Below are positions 18,955-28,461 of a stretch of DNA of 64,000 bases, piece after piece. The notes beneath the pieces were generated by a model. The model was not told where the DNA came from and did not search any database. It saw only the letters and a program-made list of their open reading frames with translations. Each line of letters opens with the position of its first letter. The stretch's first letter is position 1. A program made the translations under genes and the position numbers. The DNA comes from Aureococcus anophagefferens. Lineage: Eukaryota; Sar; Pelagophyceae; Pelagomonadales; Pelagomonadaceae. The stretch lies in the NCBI RefSeq assembly GCF_000186865.1, contig NW_008705562.1:2892821-2956820 (forward strand), read 5' to 3'.

Positions 18955-19130
18955 CCTTAGCTCTGCGTCGCTCACCGCATCGCTGCATCCCTGCCGCATC
19001 GCTGCATCGCTGTCGCATCGCTGCCCAGCCGCATCGCTACATTCATCGCTGCATCGCTGCCGCATCGCCGCGCAGCTTCATCCCTGCCGCATCGCTTCAC
19101 TGCTGCCGCGTCGCTGCCGCCTGCACACAC
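18955..19130. repeat. Degenerate CTGCCGCATCG tandem repeat upstream of the ankyrin gene
   Basis: About a dozen variants of gcatcgctgc/cgcatcgctg follow one another with irregular spacing up to 5 bp before the ATG at 19135. It fills the whole promoter/5'-UTR interval. Confidence 0.75.
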
Positions 19131-19134
19131 GGCC

Positions 19135-19770
19135 ATGATCAGCGCGACGCGAGCGCTATGCTGCCTCGCCGCTGCGAGCGCGTGGACGAGGAGCGCGTCG
19201 CCGTCGCACCGAGCTGCCCTGCGCGCCGTCACCGAGGGCCACGACGCCGAATCGGACGCGGTCGGGCCGGGGATCTACGGCGGCCGCGTCGAGGTCGACG
19301 CGCGCGGCGACGTCGTCATCGGCCAGCAGTTCGAGGAGCACAATCCGATCCCGGGGCCGGTCTACGCCGGCGGCGGCTACACCGACTTTTCCGACGCCGT
19401 GCGCTCCGGCGACGAGGAGCGCGTCCGCGCGCTGCTCGCCGCGACGCCGAGCCTCGTCGGCGAGGTGACGACGGGCGCCGCGTCGCCGCTGCACCTCACG
19501 GGCATGCTGCGTCGCGCGCATCCCGCCGCCGCGGTGCTCGTGTCCGCGGGCGCCGCGGTGGACGCGAGGGACGCCTGGGGCTACACGCCGCTGCAACGCG
19601 CGGCGACGAACAACTGCGCCGAGGCCGCGCGCGTCCTCCTCGCCGCCGGCGCCGACGCGCGCGCGCCGTCGGGCCTCGACGGCGTCGGCGACTCGGCGCT
19701 CGCGCTCGCGAAGCGGCTCCGGAGCTACGACGTCATCTTCCTCATGCGGGACCTCGGCATAGAGGACTAG
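19135..19770 (+). CDS. Ankyrin-repeat protein with N-terminal leader
   Basis: 211 residues. MISATRALCCLAAASAWTRS is signal- or transit-like. Then GGRVEVDARGDVVIGQQFEEHNPIPGPVYAGGGY, followed by three ankyrin units from about residue 84: FSDAVRSGDEERVRALLAATPSLV, ASPLHLTGMLRRAHPAAAVLVSAGAAVDARDAWGYTPLQRAATNNCAEAARVLLAAGADAR, and a C-cap GDSALALAKRLRSYDVIFLMRDLG. A protein-protein interaction role is implied; compartment (plastid or secretory) uncertain. Single exon. Confidence 0.85.
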   Translation: MISATRALCCLAAASAWTRSASPSHRAALRAVTEGHDAESDAVGPGIYGGRVEVDARGDVVIGQQFEEHNPIPGPVYAGGGYTDFSDAVRSGDEERVRALLAATPSLVGEVTTGAASPLHLTGMLRRAHPAAAVLVSAGAAVDARDAWGYTPLQRAATNNCAEAARVLLAAGADARAPSGLDGVGDSALALAKRLRSYDVIFLMRDLGIED

Positions 19771-19992
19771 GGCTATCGCGGCGTGTCGGATTGGCCGCCG
19801 CGGAGAAGGAGTCTTCGCGCGACATCCCGAGGCATTCGGTGTCGCGAAATGTTGCCGTGTTGAAAGCCTTGTTGATGAGTGGTTGACGGCCTCCAATCGC
19901 AGATCGCCGCCGCCGTCGATGGTCTGAGAGATCGCAGTTCTCAAACGCGAAAACACACACGAAGCAGCTCCCAACAGCGAAAAGAGAAGACG

Positions 19993-20775
19993 ATGCGGCG
20001 CGGCTCGGACACGACGGTGACCTGGCAGCCGCCGCCGCCGTGGCAGAGCGTCATCGACCAGAACAGCGGGCGGCCCTTCTACCACAACCCGACGACGGGC
20101 GAGACGACGTGGACGCCGCCCGGCGAGCTCGGCGGCGTGACCATGGACGGCGTGAAGGACGGCGACCAGCCCAAGATCCCGCAGCCGGACCCGGTCCGCG
20201 AGCCGGAGAAGTACGAGGCGTGGAAGAACCTCATGGGGCACCTCGAGGCCGGAGGCGGCGGCGGCAAGGGCGACGGCCTCTGCGGCGACTTCCAGCGGGG
20301 CGTCTGCAGCCGCGGCGCCATGTGCAAGTTCTCCCACGGCGAGGGCAACCCGACGCGCTGGGGCCAGGCGCAGGCGTACGGCGGCGTCCCGGGCGACGGC
20401 ATGTGCAACGACTTCCTCCGCGGCGTCTGCACGCGGGGCGACCGCTGCAAGTTCTCCCACGGCGACACGCCCAAGGGCCCGCCGACGGGCCAGTGGGCCC
20501 AGCCGCGCTACGGCGGGCCGCCGGCGGCCGGGGGCCACGCGCAGCGGCCGGCGGGCGCGCGCGACCGGAGCCGGAGCCGCTCCCGCGGCCGCCGCCGCGA
20601 CCGGAGCCGGAGCCGCTCCCGCGGCCGCCGCCGCGACCGCAGCCGCAGCCGCTCCCGCGGCCGGTCGCGCCGCGACCGGAGCCGCGACCGGAGCCGCGAC
20701 CGGTCGCGCCGCGACCGGAGCCGCGACCGCGACCGCGACCGTCGCGACCGCTCCCGCGACCGCTCCCGCCGGTAG
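19993..20775 (+). CDS. WW domain + two CCCH zinc fingers + RS domain (splicing-type RNA-binding protein)
   Basis: 260 residues from the ATG at 19993. WW domain at about 10-40 (WQSVIDQNSGRPFYHNPTTGETTWTPP, with both Trp). CCCH finger 1: CGDFQRGVCSRGAMCKFSH; finger 2: CNDFLRGVCTRGDRCKFSH, both C-x7/8-C-x5-C-x3-H. The last ~70 residues are a pure Arg/Ser/Asp RS domain. This combination suggests a nuclear pre-mRNA processing factor that binds RNA through the fingers and proline-rich partners through WW, with RS phosphorylation control (family knowledge). The RS part is encoded by a repeated 33-36 bp unit. Confidence 0.88.
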   Translation: MRRGSDTTVTWQPPPPWQSVIDQNSGRPFYHNPTTGETTWTPPGELGGVTMDGVKDGDQPKIPQPDPVREPEKYEAWKNLMGHLEAGGGGGKGDGLCGDFQRGVCSRGAMCKFSHGEGNPTRWGQAQAYGGVPGDGMCNDFLRGVCTRGDRCKFSHGDTPKGPPTGQWAQPRYGGPPAAGGHAQRPAGARDRSRSRSRGRRRDRSRSRSRGRRRDRSRSRSRGRSRRDRSRDRSRDRSRRDRSRDRDRDRRDRSRDRSRR

Positions 20776-20875
20776 CTGCGAGCGCTGGGGACCCCTCCGG
20801 CGAGTAAGACCCGTCGCAAGCGTATATCGAAACTGCAACATCAAGACCGTGCCGTCAAAGCATCTCGATTGTGCG

Positions 20876-22336
20876 ATGGAGTCCGAGGTCGACGAGTCGC
20901 TGGAGGCGTCCTGGGCGCGCTTGCAATCATCGAAGACCGCCGTGAAGCTCGACGTCGCCTACGACCAGACGCGCAGCAGCAGCGGCACCGTCGAGAACGC
21001 CAAGGCGCTCGAGCGCAGCCTCGCCCTCGAGTCGCAGGACAAACGCTTGCAGCCCTTCGGCCTCGGCGTCGAGGCCTGCGCCAGCGGCCGCCGGGTCGTC
21101 GCGAAACGAGCCTTCGCGGCGGGCGACGTCGTCCTGCGCTGCGCCGCCTTTGCGTCGGCGCTGCTGCCGCGGCACCGCGAGTCGCGCTGCGCCGCGTGCC
21201 ACGCGCCGCTCGAAAGCCCGAAGCGCTGCGGCGGCTGCAAGGCCGAGTGCTACTGCGACCTGGCGTGCCAGCGCGCGCACTGGAGGGCGGGCCACAAGCG
21301 GGAGTGCGCCGGGCTCGGGACGCTGCGGCGCGCGCTCGGCGACGACGAGTCGGAGGTGCTGGACGCGACCGTCGCCTGCCGCGCCGCGCGGCGGCTCGAC
21401 GCCGCGCCGCAGCCCTCGGGGGACGACGCGACGACGCTCCGCCCGGAGGCCGCGGACGCGCGCGCCACGGTGCTCTTCGCGGGCGGCGAAGCGAGCGCGC
21501 GCGGCGCCCGCGTCGCGAAGGCCTGCGTCGACGCCAAGTTCATCCCCGAGGCCGCCGCGACCACCGTCGCGTCCCTCGTCGACGCGGGCCGCCGGAACAA
21601 CTTCTGCGTCCCCGACGAGCTCTTGGGCGGCGTCGCGGGCTGCCTCTCGCCGCTCGGCGCGCTGCTCAACCATTCGTGCGCGCCGCCGTGCGTCGTCTGC
21701 TACGATCGGGGCGTCCAGTGCTTCGTCGCCGCGCGCGCCATCGCGGAGGGCGAGGAGGTCACGCACAGCTACGTGGACCGCGGCGCGACGACGGCCGCGC
21801 GGCGGCGGGAACTGATGGAGACCTACGGCTTCCGCTGCGAGTGCGCGTGCTGCGCGGCGCCCTGGGCGGCGAGGGACGCCTTGCTCGAGGGCGCGCCGGA
21901 TGGCGAGACCGCCGCCGCCTCCACCCCCGGGACCGCCGCGGCGCTGGCTTTGAACGAGCGGCTCCGCGCGGAGGCGACGGCGGTCGACGACGACGACGGC
22001 CGCGAGGGCGACCTGCTGGCCGCGGCCGCGGCCGCGTTGGACGGCCGCGTCGCGCGGACGCACCTCGCGGCCGTCGCGACGCTCGAGGCGCGCGCGCACC
22101 ACGCGCTCGCGACGGGCGACATCGCCGCCGCGCTTCCTCTGTTCGCGGATCTGGCCGCGCGGCGGGACGCGGTCTACGCGCCGCTGCCCCACGCGCGCTG
22201 CGCGCTGGACCACCTCACCGTCGCCGAGCTCGCGGGCGTCGCCGGCGATGTGACGCTCGCCGGCGAGGCGCGGGCCCGCGCGCGGGCCCTCCTCGCGCGG
22301 ACGAACCCGTACCACAGCGAGCTGCAAAATAGGTAG
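20876..22336 (+). CDS. SMYD-type SET and MYND domain protein (lysine methyltransferase family)
   Basis: 486 residues from the ATG at 20876. The SET domain starts around GLGVEACASGRRVVAKRAFAAGDVVLRC, is split by a MYND zinc finger (CAACHAPLESPKRCGGCKAE..CYCDLACQRAHW..GHKREC, about 105-143), and resumes with NHSCAPPCVV (N265) and GEEVTHSYVD. A post-SET cysteine cluster CRCECACC-like (FRCECACC) follows. This is the SMYD arrangement of SAM-dependent protein lysine methyltransferases. The target is unknown. A TATA-like gtatatc lies about 50 bp upstream. Its stop is 3 bp from the stop of the convergent carrier-like gene. Confidence 0.9.
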   Translation: MESEVDESLEASWARLQSSKTAVKLDVAYDQTRSSSGTVENAKALERSLALESQDKRLQPFGLGVEACASGRRVVAKRAFAAGDVVLRCAAFASALLPRHRESRCAACHAPLESPKRCGGCKAECYCDLACQRAHWRAGHKRECAGLGTLRRALGDDESEVLDATVACRAARRLDAAPQPSGDDATTLRPEAADARATVLFAGGEASARGARVAKACVDAKFIPEAAATTVASLVDAGRRNNFCVPDELLGGVAGCLSPLGALLNHSCAPPCVVCYDRGVQCFVAARAIAEGEEVTHSYVDRGATTAARRRELMETYGFRCECACCAAPWAARDALLEGAPDGETAAASTPGTAAALALNERLRAEATAVDDDDGREGDLLAAAAAALDGRVARTHLAAVATLEARAHHALATGDIAAALPLFADLAARRDAVYAPLPHARCALDHLTVAELAGVAGDVTLAGEARARARALLARTNPYHSELQNR

Positions 22337-22339
22337 CTC

Positions 22340-23155
22340 CTAGCCCGCCTTCCGGAACGGGTCCGCGACGTTGAGGATGCCCGTCCAGAGCGCGATGATG
22401 GCGACGCGGAACTGGAAGTTGACGTAGACCGCGCGCGCGCCGTGCTCCGCGAGCGCCGTCCGCATGGCCGCGGCCGCGGACGGGATCTCGCCCGTCGACT
22501 CGGCGACGCGGCCCGCCGTGAGCGCCGCGTTGTGGAAGAGCTGCGTCGCCAATCCGCAGGCCGCGCCGGCGCCCAACCCGCCCGCGAACTTCGTCGGCGC
22601 GTGGGTTTCCGGGTCCGTGCGCAGGAGCCTCGCGAGCGGCGGCGTCACGACGGGCGCGACGACGATGCCGCCGCCGACGGAGCCGCAGTCGCGGAGGAAG
22701 GACCAGACGAGGCCCGGCGCGACGTTCCTGCGCCAGAAGCTGTAGGCCGCCGCGCCGGCCGACGCCGCGGTCCCGCCGGGCGCGCTCACGCCGCTGTAGC
22801 CGTAGGTGCCGCCGATGATCAGATTGTACTTGGCGGCCATCATCCACGCCGTCGACCCGTAGGACACGCTGAGGTTGTAGGGCGACGGGCCCAGCGCGGC
22901 GTCGAGCGCGTCGCGGAGCTCGCGGATGAAGGCGAACTGGAAGCCCGTGATCGCCGTCTGCAGGGGCATCATGCGCGCGGCCATGGCGAGGCGGTGCGCC
23001 AGCGGCGCCGGCGGCAGCGGCGTCGCCGTCGGCTGCGACAGGCGCACGACCTGCGGGATCGTGAACTCGATGGCCACGAAGCTGCAGGCCGCCGCCGCGG
23101 CGGCGATCTGCGGCAGCACGTCCAGCGTTTTCGTGCGCGGCGCGTCGGCCGTCAT
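22340..23155 (-). CDS. Membrane protein resembling a divergent mitochondrial carrier
   Basis: 271 residues from the ATG at 23155 (MTADAPRTKTLDVLP). It shows the alternation of hydrophobic helices and short polar loops of mitochondrial carriers. The last repeat is clearest: KFAGGLGAGAACGLATQLFHNAALTAGRVA (position of the Px[D/E] helix), then a matrix-like helix AAAAMRTALAEHGARAVYVNFQFRVAIIALWTGIL (family: eeG..alY.Gf..r). The canonical Px[D/E]xx[K/R] motifs are degraded (MMPLQTAIT, TQLFHNAAL). If it is a carrier its transport gate is unusual. Uncertain; other alpha-helical membrane families remain possible. Confidence 0.5.
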   Translation of the reverse strand: MTADAPRTKTLDVLPQIAAAAAACSFVAIEFTIPQVVRLSQPTATPLPPAPLAHRLAMAARMMPLQTAITGFQFAFIRELRDALDAALGPSPYNLSVSYGSTAWMMAAKYNLIIGGTYGYSGVSAPGGTAASAGAAAYSFWRRNVAPGLVWSFLRDCGSVGGGIVVAPVVTPPLARLLRTDPETHAPTKFAGGLGAGAACGLATQLFHNAALTAGRVAESTGEIPSAAAAMRTALAEHGARAVYVNFQFRVAIIALWTGILNVADPFRKAG

Positions 23156-23337
23156 GCTGTGCGCGGCGGGACCGGACGCCGCCTTAGGCCTTAGAGCTGG
23201 TCGACAGTAATTTTTCACTGGAACTGCAAAAACGTGTTTTGTGGCAAATCGATCGAGCTTGGGGCGGCGCTCCGCCTCTCTATCAGCGGGACCAGACGCG
23301 CCGACACGAGGCGCCGACGGGCGGTTCAGGTTGCAGC

Positions 23338-23348
23338 TCAAGTTGAAG
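23338..23348. promoter_or_regulatory. TCAAGTTGAAG motif
   Basis: Lies 54 bp before the ATG of the oxoprolinase fusion gene; same class as the motifs at 1278, 16526 and 37505. Confidence 0.4.
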
Positions 23349-23402
23349 GGCAAAAACTCCTTGTGGCAAAAGAGCTCGAGCTCACGGCAATCCGCGCGCA
23401 CG

Positions 23403-26053
23403 ATGTTCGTGCCGATGCGGCGCTTCCTCGCGTCGGCACCCCACCGACGTTGGTTGTCGACCAATCCTTGGACGCGTCCCGTCGGCGAAGGCGCGCTGCT
23501 CCTGCGCTTCGGCACGGGCATCGACGACGCCGTGAGCCGGCGCGTCCTGGCCTACAAGGCGCGGCTCGAGGCCGCGCCCCCGCTCGCCGGCGTCACGGAG
23601 GTGCTGCCGGCCTACGCGTCGCTGCTCGTGCACTTTGACGCCACGACGACGACCGCCGGCGCCGTCGAGGCCTGGGCCGCGGCCGCGGGCGACGGAAAAG
23701 CGGGCGAGGAGGCGACGGAGGACGCGCGCGTCGTCGAGATCCCCGTGAACTACGGCGCCGAGTACGGCCTCGACCAGGCCGAGGCCGCGGCGATCGCGGG
23801 GCTCGCTGGACCCGCGGAGGTCGTGGAGAGGCACGCCGCGGGCGACTACCGCGTCTTCTTCCTCGGCTTCACGGGCGGCTTCCCGCGGCGAGCGGCGTCA
23901 AGTCTACGGACGCACCCCTTTCCGACGCTCCGCCCCCCCCCCGCAGGTACCTGGGCGGCCTCGACGAGGCCCTCAAGGCCGTGCCGCGGCTGACGACGCC
24001 GCGGCAGCTCGTGCCGCGGGGCGCCGTGGGCATCGCCGCGGGCCAGACGGGCGTCTACACGCTCGACACGCCCGGCGGCTGGCACCTGCTCGGGCGGACG
24101 CCCGCGACCCTCTTCGACCCGGCCCGGGACCCGCCGGCCCTGCTCCGCGCGGGCGACCGCGTCCGGTTCGTGCCGAGCGACGCCGCCGTCGAGGCCGGCG
24201 CCGACGCCGACGAGGGCGACGCGCCGGCGCCGGACTGCGGCTGGGTCGAGGTCCTCGAGCCCGGCATGCTGTCGACGGTGCAGGACCTGGGCCGCCGGGG
24301 CTACGCGCAGCACGGCGTGTCGCGGAGCGGCGCCGCGGACGACGCGGCGCTCCGCGTCGGCAACGCGCTCGTCGGCAACGCGCCGGGCGCGCCGGGCCTC
24401 GAGGTCGCCATGGGCGGCCTCAAGCTGCGCTGCGTCCACGCCTGCCGCGTGGCGCTCGCGGGCGCGGACACGGGCGCCACCGTCGTGCGCGACCTCGGCT
24501 ACGGCGACGTCGAGACGCTCGACGCGGCCGTCGGCCGGACGCTCGCCCTGCGGGAGAACGACGAGCTGCGCCTCGGCTTCGCCGGGGACGGCGCGCGGGC
24601 CTACGTCTGCGTCGCCGGCGGCGTCGACGTCGACGAGGTCCTCGGGTCCGCGTCGACGGACCTCCGGGCCAAGCTCGGGGGCTTCCGGGGCCGCGCGCTC
24701 CGCTCCGGCGACGTCGTCGGCCGCGGCGGCGCGCCGGACGACGTCGACCGCGTGCCCATGCTCCGGGCGGCGACGGACCTCCTGCGGGGCGACGCCGACG
24801 GCGACGGCGCGGCCGCGGCGGCGAAGACGTGGACGCTGCGCGTGCTGCCCGGGCCCGGCGACCCGGGCACCGACGACGGCTCGCCGGGATTCGCGGGCGA
24901 CGTCGGCCTGCTCACGGCCGCGGGCGCCTTCGAGGTGCTGCCCCGGTCGGACCGCATGGCCGTCATCGTCGGCCGCGTCGACGCCGACGAGGCGCCCCTG
25001 CCCGGGGGCCAGCAGCTCAGCGAGGCCTGCGTGTCGGGCACGGTGCAGCTCCCGCCCGACGGCAACCCGGTCATCCTGCTCGCGGAGCACCAGACGACGG
25101 GCGGCTACAAGGTGCCCGGCGTCGTCATCGCCGCGGACCTGTGGCAGGTGGGCCAGATGCGGCCCGGCGACGCGCTCAGATTCGTCGAGACGACGCCCCG
25201 GGACGCGCGGAACGCGCTCGCGCTGCTGCGCGCGCGCTGCCGCGAGACGGCGCCGCTGCCCGTCGACGCGGACAGCGTCGACCTCGCGGCCGTGAACGCG
25301 GGCATCAACCAGATGACCTGGCGGGAGGCCCTCGGCGACGCGGGCCTCGCGGGCCGCGGCCCGCTCTTCCGGCCGCGCGCCGACATGCGCGCCGTCGACC
25401 TCAACGCGGACGCGGGCGAGGGCTTCGACGACGCCGGGCTCCTGGAGCACTGCACGTCCGTGAACGTCGCCTGCGGCGGCCACGCGGGCACGCCGGCGAC
25501 CATCGCCGCGACCGTGGACCTCGCCGTCGCCGCGGGCGCGGCCATCGGCGCGCACGTCGCCTACGAGGACCGCGCCAACTTCGGGCGCGAGGCGACGGAC
25601 GTCGACCCGAACGCGCTGCGGGACCAGGTCCTCGTCCAGGCGTCGACGCTCATCGGCCTCTGCCGCGCGCGCGGCGCGCGCGTCACCTACGTGAAGCCGC
25701 ACGGCGCGCTCTACCACGCGGTCTGCGCCGGCGGACCCCAGGCCGAGGCCGTCGCGGCGGCCTGCCGCGCGCTCGGGCTGCCGCTCCTGCTCCTGCCGGC
25801 GTCGCCCCTCGCGTCCTTCGGCGAGGGCTTCGCGGAGCGCGCCTACGACGGCGACGCGCTCCGGCCCCGCGACCGGCCGGGCGCGGTCATCCACGACGCG
25901 GCCGCCGCCGCGGCCCAGGCCGTCGCCCTCGCGGCGCGGCCGGACCTCCACACGATCTGCGTCCACGGCGACAGCCCCAACGCCGTCGCCGTCGCCGCCG
26001 CCGTCGCCGCCGCGCTCCGCGACGCGGGCTTCACGCTGAAGAAGTTCCTCTAG
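23403..26053 (+). CDS. PxpB-PxpC-PxpA fusion: complete prokaryotic-type 5-oxoprolinase in one polypeptide
   Basis: Exons 23403-23884 and 23947-26053 give 862 residues. Domain 1 (about 25-255) is PxpB/Kip[39 protein letters not shown]. Domain 2 (about 261-600) is PxpC/Kip[45 protein letters not shown]. Domain 3 (about 641-862) is PxpA/LamB-Ycs[33 protein letters not shown]. In bacteria these are three subunits that hydrolyse 5-oxoproline to glutamate using [22 protein letters not shown] looks mitochondrial. The 62-bp intron joins GGFP to YLGG if a GC donor at 23885 is used; a GT donor at 23897 would insert four residues. Confidence 0.93.
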
Positions 26054-26227
26054 GACTCGGTTTTAATCGCGGAATGCAGCGCCGCCGGTCGCGGCGACGC
26101 GGCGCCGTCGCCGCGCCATGCGCCATGCGCCATCGGGCAGCCGAATTCGTCGCTTCAACGTGAACTTATTGGCTTTCGGTGCAGCCCTCACGGCGAAGCA
26201 GCCCGTCTCGGCGCCCGCGGGAACAAG

Positions 26228-26989
26228 ATGGAGCTCCCGGATATCACGGGCGCCGCGTGCGTGACCCCCGCGACCCCCTGGTTCGGCGCGGAGCCCCCCC
26301 CGGCGGGATCGGGGACCGGGCGGAAGAAGCGCAAGCGCCGCCCGGCGCCCCCGTCGCGAGCGATCCCCTCGCGGGAGATTTTGGTCGTCCTGGCGTCGGG
26401 GCCGGGGGACGGCGCCCTCGGCTGCGTCGGGGGCGGCCAGGGGTCGGCCGGTTCGGGGGGTGGGGCCCCCGGGGCCATGGCGAGCTACGCCTACAGCGCC
26501 CAGCTCGTGCGCGGCGGGCGCGTCGTCGAGTACGTGCCCGATTGCGCCGCGTGCCGCGGGAAGCACAGTCGCCACGTCTGCGGCAAGATCCACGTCAAGA
26601 TCCGGCGACCGAACCCCAAGATCAAGTACGAGGCCTGCGACGCGTGCCGAGGCCGCCACACGGCCCACGTCTGCGGCCGCGGCCGCGGCCTCCGACCGCT
26701 CGCGCCGCCGCCCGTCCGCGTCGTCGAGGAGCGGCCGCCGAGCGACGGCGGCGGCGGCGGCGGCACGGCCTACTGTTCCGTGTGTCTCTGCGACGTCGAC
26801 GTGGCGCGCATGGTGCCCCTGGACTGCTCCCACAAGCTCTGCGTCGAGTGCTCCGCGGGCTGCGGCGCCAAGGCCAACGGCGGCGTCCAGGTGCGGTGCC
26901 CCCTCTGCCGCGAGCCCACGCGCCTCCGCCTCGCCGACCGCAAGCGCGTCGTCTGCCTCATGGCCCCGCCCGCCTTTCAGGCCGCCTGA
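26228..26989 (+). CDS. RING-finger protein with two CxxCRGxHxxHVCG motifs
   Basis: 253 residues from the ATG at 26228; a second candidate start, MASYAYSAQ, is at 26478. The N-terminal extension has a basic GRKKRKRRP stretch (nuclear signal-like). Two near-identical metal-binding-looking motifs follow: CAACRGKHSRHVCGK and CDACRGRHTAHVCGR. The C-terminal RING is C-x2-C-x12-C-x-H-x2-C-x2-C... ending CPLC: YCSVCLCDVDVARMVPLDCSHKLCVECSAGCG...VRCPLCREP. A ubiquitin ligase role is inferred from the RING. I do not recognise the repeated Cys/His motif as a named domain. Confidence 0.82.
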   Translation: MELPDITGAACVTPATPWFGAEPPPAGSGTGRKKRKRRPAPPSRAIPSREILVVLASGPGDGALGCVGGGQGSAGSGGGAPGAMASYAYSAQLVRGGRVVEYVPDCAACRGKHSRHVCGKIHVKIRRPNPKIKYEACDACRGRHTAHVCGRGRGLRPLAPPPVRVVEERPPSDGGGGGGTAYCSVCLCDVDVARMVPLDCSHKLCVECSAGCGAKANGGVQVRCPLCREPTRLRLADRKRVVCLMAPPAFQAA

Positions 26990-27059
26990 GGCGCCGGAGG
27001 CGCATGTTTTAAACTGCATGTTTGCCCCTGTCCTGCCGCACTTCGCCAAGTCCACAGCC

Positions 27060-27150
27060 AAGGCCGCCAGACACTTCGACAGCCGCGCGCCGACGAAGGC
27101 CGCCAGACACTTCGACAGCCGCGCGCCGACGAAGGCCGCCAGACACTTCG
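27060..27150. repeat. 36-bp tandem repeat in the nucleoredoxin leader
   Basis: Two perfect units (27060-27095 and 27096-27131, starting AAGGCCGCCAGACACTTCGA) and a partial third (27132-27150), ending 18 bp before the ATG at 27169. Confidence 0.9.
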
Positions 27151-27168
27151 GCCGGCGCGCGCGCGACG

Positions 27169-28461
27169 ATGGCGAGCTTCTTCGACTTTGCGTCCTGGTT
27201 CGGGCCCGAGCTCCGCAGCGGCGCCGACACGAAGCCGACGTCGCAGGTGCTCGGCGGCAAGGCCGTCGTGGGCCTCTACTTTAGCGCCCACTGGTGCCCG
27301 CCGTGCCGCGGCTTCACGCCCAAGCTCGCCGCGCTCTACGAGGCGCTGGTGGCCGCGGGCGAGTCCTTCGAGGTCGTCTTCGTGAGCTCGGACCGCGACG
27401 ACGCCCAGTTCGACGAGTACTACGGCGCGCACCCCTGGGCGGCCGTGCCGTTCGCGAACCGCGACGCCAAGGCCGCGCTGTCGCGGAAGTTCAAGGTCCA
27501 GGGCATCCCGACCTTCGTGCTCGTCGACGGCGAGACGGGCGAGCTCATCACCGCCGACGGCCGCGACGTCGTCCTCGAGGACCCGTCGGGCGCGGGCTTC
27601 CCCTGGCGGCCGCCGTCGCTGCGCGACGCGCTCGACGCGCTGCCGCCCCTCGAGGGCAAGGGCCCGGGCGGCCCCGGCCCGACGTTCGGGAGCCTGCCCG
27701 GCCCCGTGCTGCTCTACTTCAGCGCCCACTGGTGCCCGCCCTGCCGCCAGTTCACGCCGCAACTCGTCGCGTTCTTCTCGAGGCTGAAAGCGGCGCACCC
27801 CGCGGCGTCGCTCGTCTTCGTGAGCAGCGACAAGAGCGAGCACGAGTTCGCCGAGTACTTCGCGGACATGGGCGACGAGTGGCTCGCCCTGCCCTTCGCC
27901 GCGCGCGGCGCCAAGGACCGGCTCTCGCAGCTCTTCGGCGTCAGGGGCATCCCGTCGCTCGCGCTCGTGTCCGCGCCGGCGCCGGGCGGCGACCGGGCGA
28001 TCGTCGCGCGGGACGGCCGGACCTGCGTCCTCGAGGACCGCGTCGCCGACTTCCCGGCGTCCTGGGCCCCGGCGCCCTGGGGCGACCTCGCGAAGACCGT
28101 CGAGGTCAAGGGCCACGACGTCAACTCGTGCAGATCCCTCGTCGTCTTCGCCGAGGCCATGGCGGACCCGTCGGCCGCCATCGGCGCCCTCAAGGCCCTC
28201 GCGGCGAAGCACGCCGCTGTCGACCCGCCGGAGCTCCTCTTCTTCTTCGCCGAGCTCCCGGAGGGGCCCGTGGACAAGGTCCGCGAGCTCTGCGGCATCG
28301 CGGGCCTCCAGGGCAGGGCCGAGACCGCGGACCTCGTCCTCCTCGACATCCCCGACGACGGCGGCTTCTACCTCCGGGAGAAGGTCGCGTCCGTCGACGT
28401 CGCGGCCCTCGAGGCCTTCCTCGCGAGCCCGGGCGACCGCAAGCAGCTCGAGGCGGGCTAG
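27169..28461 (+). CDS. Nucleoredoxin-like protein with two WCPPC thioredoxin domains
   Basis: 430 residues, single exon. Domain 1: GLYFSAHWCPPCRGFTPKL (C43, C46), with GIPTFVLVDGETGELI carrying the cis-Pro. Domain 2: LLYFSAHWCPPCRQFTPQL (C189, C192) with GIPSLALVS. A third thioredoxin-like remnant without the active-site pair occupies about 310-430 (SLVVFAEAMADPSAAIGALK...LVLLDIPDDGGFYL). Tandem WCPPC domains of this size are typical of nucleoredoxins, thiol-disulfide oxidoreductases of cytosol or nucleus. No leader is seen, consistent with that. The ATG was chosen because the upstream sequence is tandem repeat. Confidence 0.93.
   Translation: MASFFDFASWFGPELRSGADTKPTSQVLGGKAVVGLYFSAHWCPPCRGFTPKLAALYEALVAAGESFEVVFVSSDRDDAQFDEYYGAHPWAAVPFANRDAKAALSRKFKVQGIPTFVLVDGETGELITADGRDVVLEDPSGAGFPWRPPSLRDALDALPPLEGKGPGGPGPTFGSLPGPVLLYFSAHWCPPCRQFTPQLVAFFSRLKAAHPAASLVFVSSDKSEHEFAEYFADMGDEWLALPFAARGAKDRLSQLFGVRGIPSLALVSAPAPGGDRAIVARDGRTCVLEDRVADFPASWAPAPWGDLAKTVEVKGHDVNSCRSLVVFAEAMADPSAAIGALKALAAKHAAVDPPELLFFFAELPEGPVDKVRELCGIAGLQGRAETADLVLLDIPDDGGFYLREKVASVDVAALEAFLASPGDRKQLEAG

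Noticed and set aside
18955..19130. CRISPR-like array upstream of the ankyrin gene
   Set aside because: The GCATCGCTGC units are short, degenerate and without unique spacers; this is a simple tandem repeat in a eukaryotic promoter.
23885..23946. Introner in the oxoprolinase fusion
   Set aside because: No 8-bp duplication and no resemblance to either introner family; treated as an ordinary short intron.
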